Source: Anaerolineae bacterium
Lineage (GTDB): Bacteria > Chloroflexota > Anaerolineae > B4-G1 > DUEL01
Reading direction: 5' to 3'
Length of the DNA: 14,840 nt
NCBI GenBank assembly: GCA_016926575.1
Contig: JAFGOJ010000439.1
Coordinates: 1-14,840, forward strand
The notes below the pieces were generated by a model. It did no database searches and had not been told where the DNA came from. It was given only the letters and a program-made list of their open reading frames with translations. A program made the translations under genes and the position numbers. Of this stretch, positions 14,266-14,840 are shown piece by piece; within the stretch, counting starts at the first letter, position 1, and every line of letters starts with the position of its first letter.

Positions 14266-14840
14266 GTGAAAAGAGTAAACGAACACACCCCCTCGTCGCT
14301 GGAACTCCTGCGACAGATAAAACATAACATGTCGAGCGCCTCGCCGTGGCCCGAGCGATTCTATCGCCTTGCCCAGGCGATTGTGACGACCGCTGCCCCC
14401 GAGGAGATGTCCCCCTCTCTCACTTGCCAGGAATGCCAGGACAATATGGACCTGCTGGTCATTGATGATTTGGCCGGCCGCGTCTCCTTCCAACAGCACC
14501 TCGCACTCCTAGCCCACCTGACGGAGTGCAAAACGTGCCGCTCCGCCTATTTGATTCTCAGAGATCTCCTGTCCGAAGGCACAACTCCCCCGCTTCCGGC
14601 CGAACGCCCCTCCGTATCTACACGCCCAGGCGACTGGATGCAGTCTCTCCTCCCACTGACGTTCGAGGTCGTCCACGAGTCCATCAACAGGGCCCTCCGA
14701 GGCCCCCAGTTGGCGGCGATGCGGGGAGACGCGTCGGCAGAGGACGAAGAGCACAGAACGCTGGCCTACATCGACGCCCTGCTCACCGAGCACGAGGACC
14801 TGATCGTCGAGGTATCTGTCCTGCGCAGCCTCGCGCAGCC
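14266..14840 (+). CDS. Putative zinc-binding anti-sigma factor (partial, runs off window)
   Basis: The frame stays open from a GTG at 14266 to the window end (191 codons visible). Residues about 52-95 contain TCQEC followed by HLTECKTC, an exact HxxxCxxC motif with an upstream Cys, as in ZAS/zf-HC2 anti-sigma domains that hold ECF factors inactive. Further on the chain is charged and helical (ALLTEHEDLIVEVSVL), with no membrane segment in the visible part. The GTG lies 16 nt after the sigma gene stop, and an in-frame TAA just upstream limits other starts. A later in-frame ATG at 14329 is the alternative; neither start has a strong ribosome binding site. Pairing with the preceding sigma factor is inferred from motif and order. 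Confidence 0.75.
   Translation, partial: MKRVNEHTPSSLELLRQIKHNMSSASPWPERFYRLAQAIVTTAAPEEMSPSLTCQECQDNMDLLVIDDLAGRVSFQQHLALLAHLTECKTCRSAYLILRDLLSEGTTPPLPAERPSVSTRPGDWMQSLLPLTFEVVHESINRALRGPQLAAMRGDASAEDEEHRTLAYIDALLTEHEDLIVEVSVLRSLAQ

Overview
This is a GC-rich bacterial chromosomal window with two divergent transcription units. They meet at an AT-rich intergenic region around 13211-13436. The organism is probably a filamentous or related Chloroflexota bacterium (Anaerolineae/Caldilineae-like). This is an inference from three things: Pro-Thr-rich 'TPTPTP' linkers and Ala/Thr-rich stalks on membrane proteins, the combination of a tubulin-like protein with a vWA protein and a huge kinase-helical protein, and palindromic intergenic repeats. 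No rRNA, tRNA, CRISPR array, transposase or integrase was seen.

Layout. Positions 1-386 hold no convincing gene but several perfect palindromes. From 13210 down to 387 on the minus strand runs a tightly packed six-gene operon of about 12.8 kb. In transcription order it encodes: a 76-aa excisionase-like HTH protein; a 768-aa secreted, membrane-anchored vWA protein; a 1163-aa tubulin/FtsZ-superfamily GTPase-like protein; a 314-aa cytoplasmic beta-propeller; a 1580-aa protein kinase-like plus TPR/helical-repeat protein; and a 350-aa membrane protein with an extracellular NBR1-type four-tryptophan (FW) domain. Junctions are 8-nt overlap, 44-nt gap, 4-nt overlap, 4-nt overlap and 25-nt gap, so these genes are almost surely co-expressed. 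On the plus strand, from 13437 to the window end, lie an atypical ECF-type sigma factor and a zinc-binding anti-sigma-like protein (HxxxCxxC) cut by the window edge.

How it may work (inference). The first and last large proteins are membrane anchored, with vWA, beta-sandwich and FW domains outside the cell. The tubulin-like protein, propeller and kinase/TPR scaffold are cytoplasmic. The vWA protein also has a cytoplasmic tail that looks like a degenerate FHA domain. This suggests an envelope-spanning assembly in which an outside adhesion or sensing event is coupled to a cytoplasmic tubulin-like filament or switch. It resembles the FtsZ-like/vWA membrane-remodelling systems proposed by Makarova and Koonin from comparative genomics, but with different partners: no separate GTPase or OmpA protein is present here. 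The kinase lacks the usual catalytic-loop lysine and the FHA-like tail lacks phospho-threonine-binding residues, so signalling may work by non-catalytic binding.

Regulation. A perfect 44-bp palindrome lies 28-71 bases upstream of the HTH start codon. It carries TTGCGAAA half-sites, with a third copy just outside, and is the best candidate operator for HTH autoregulation. Two candidate promoters for the sigma gene lie on its other side.
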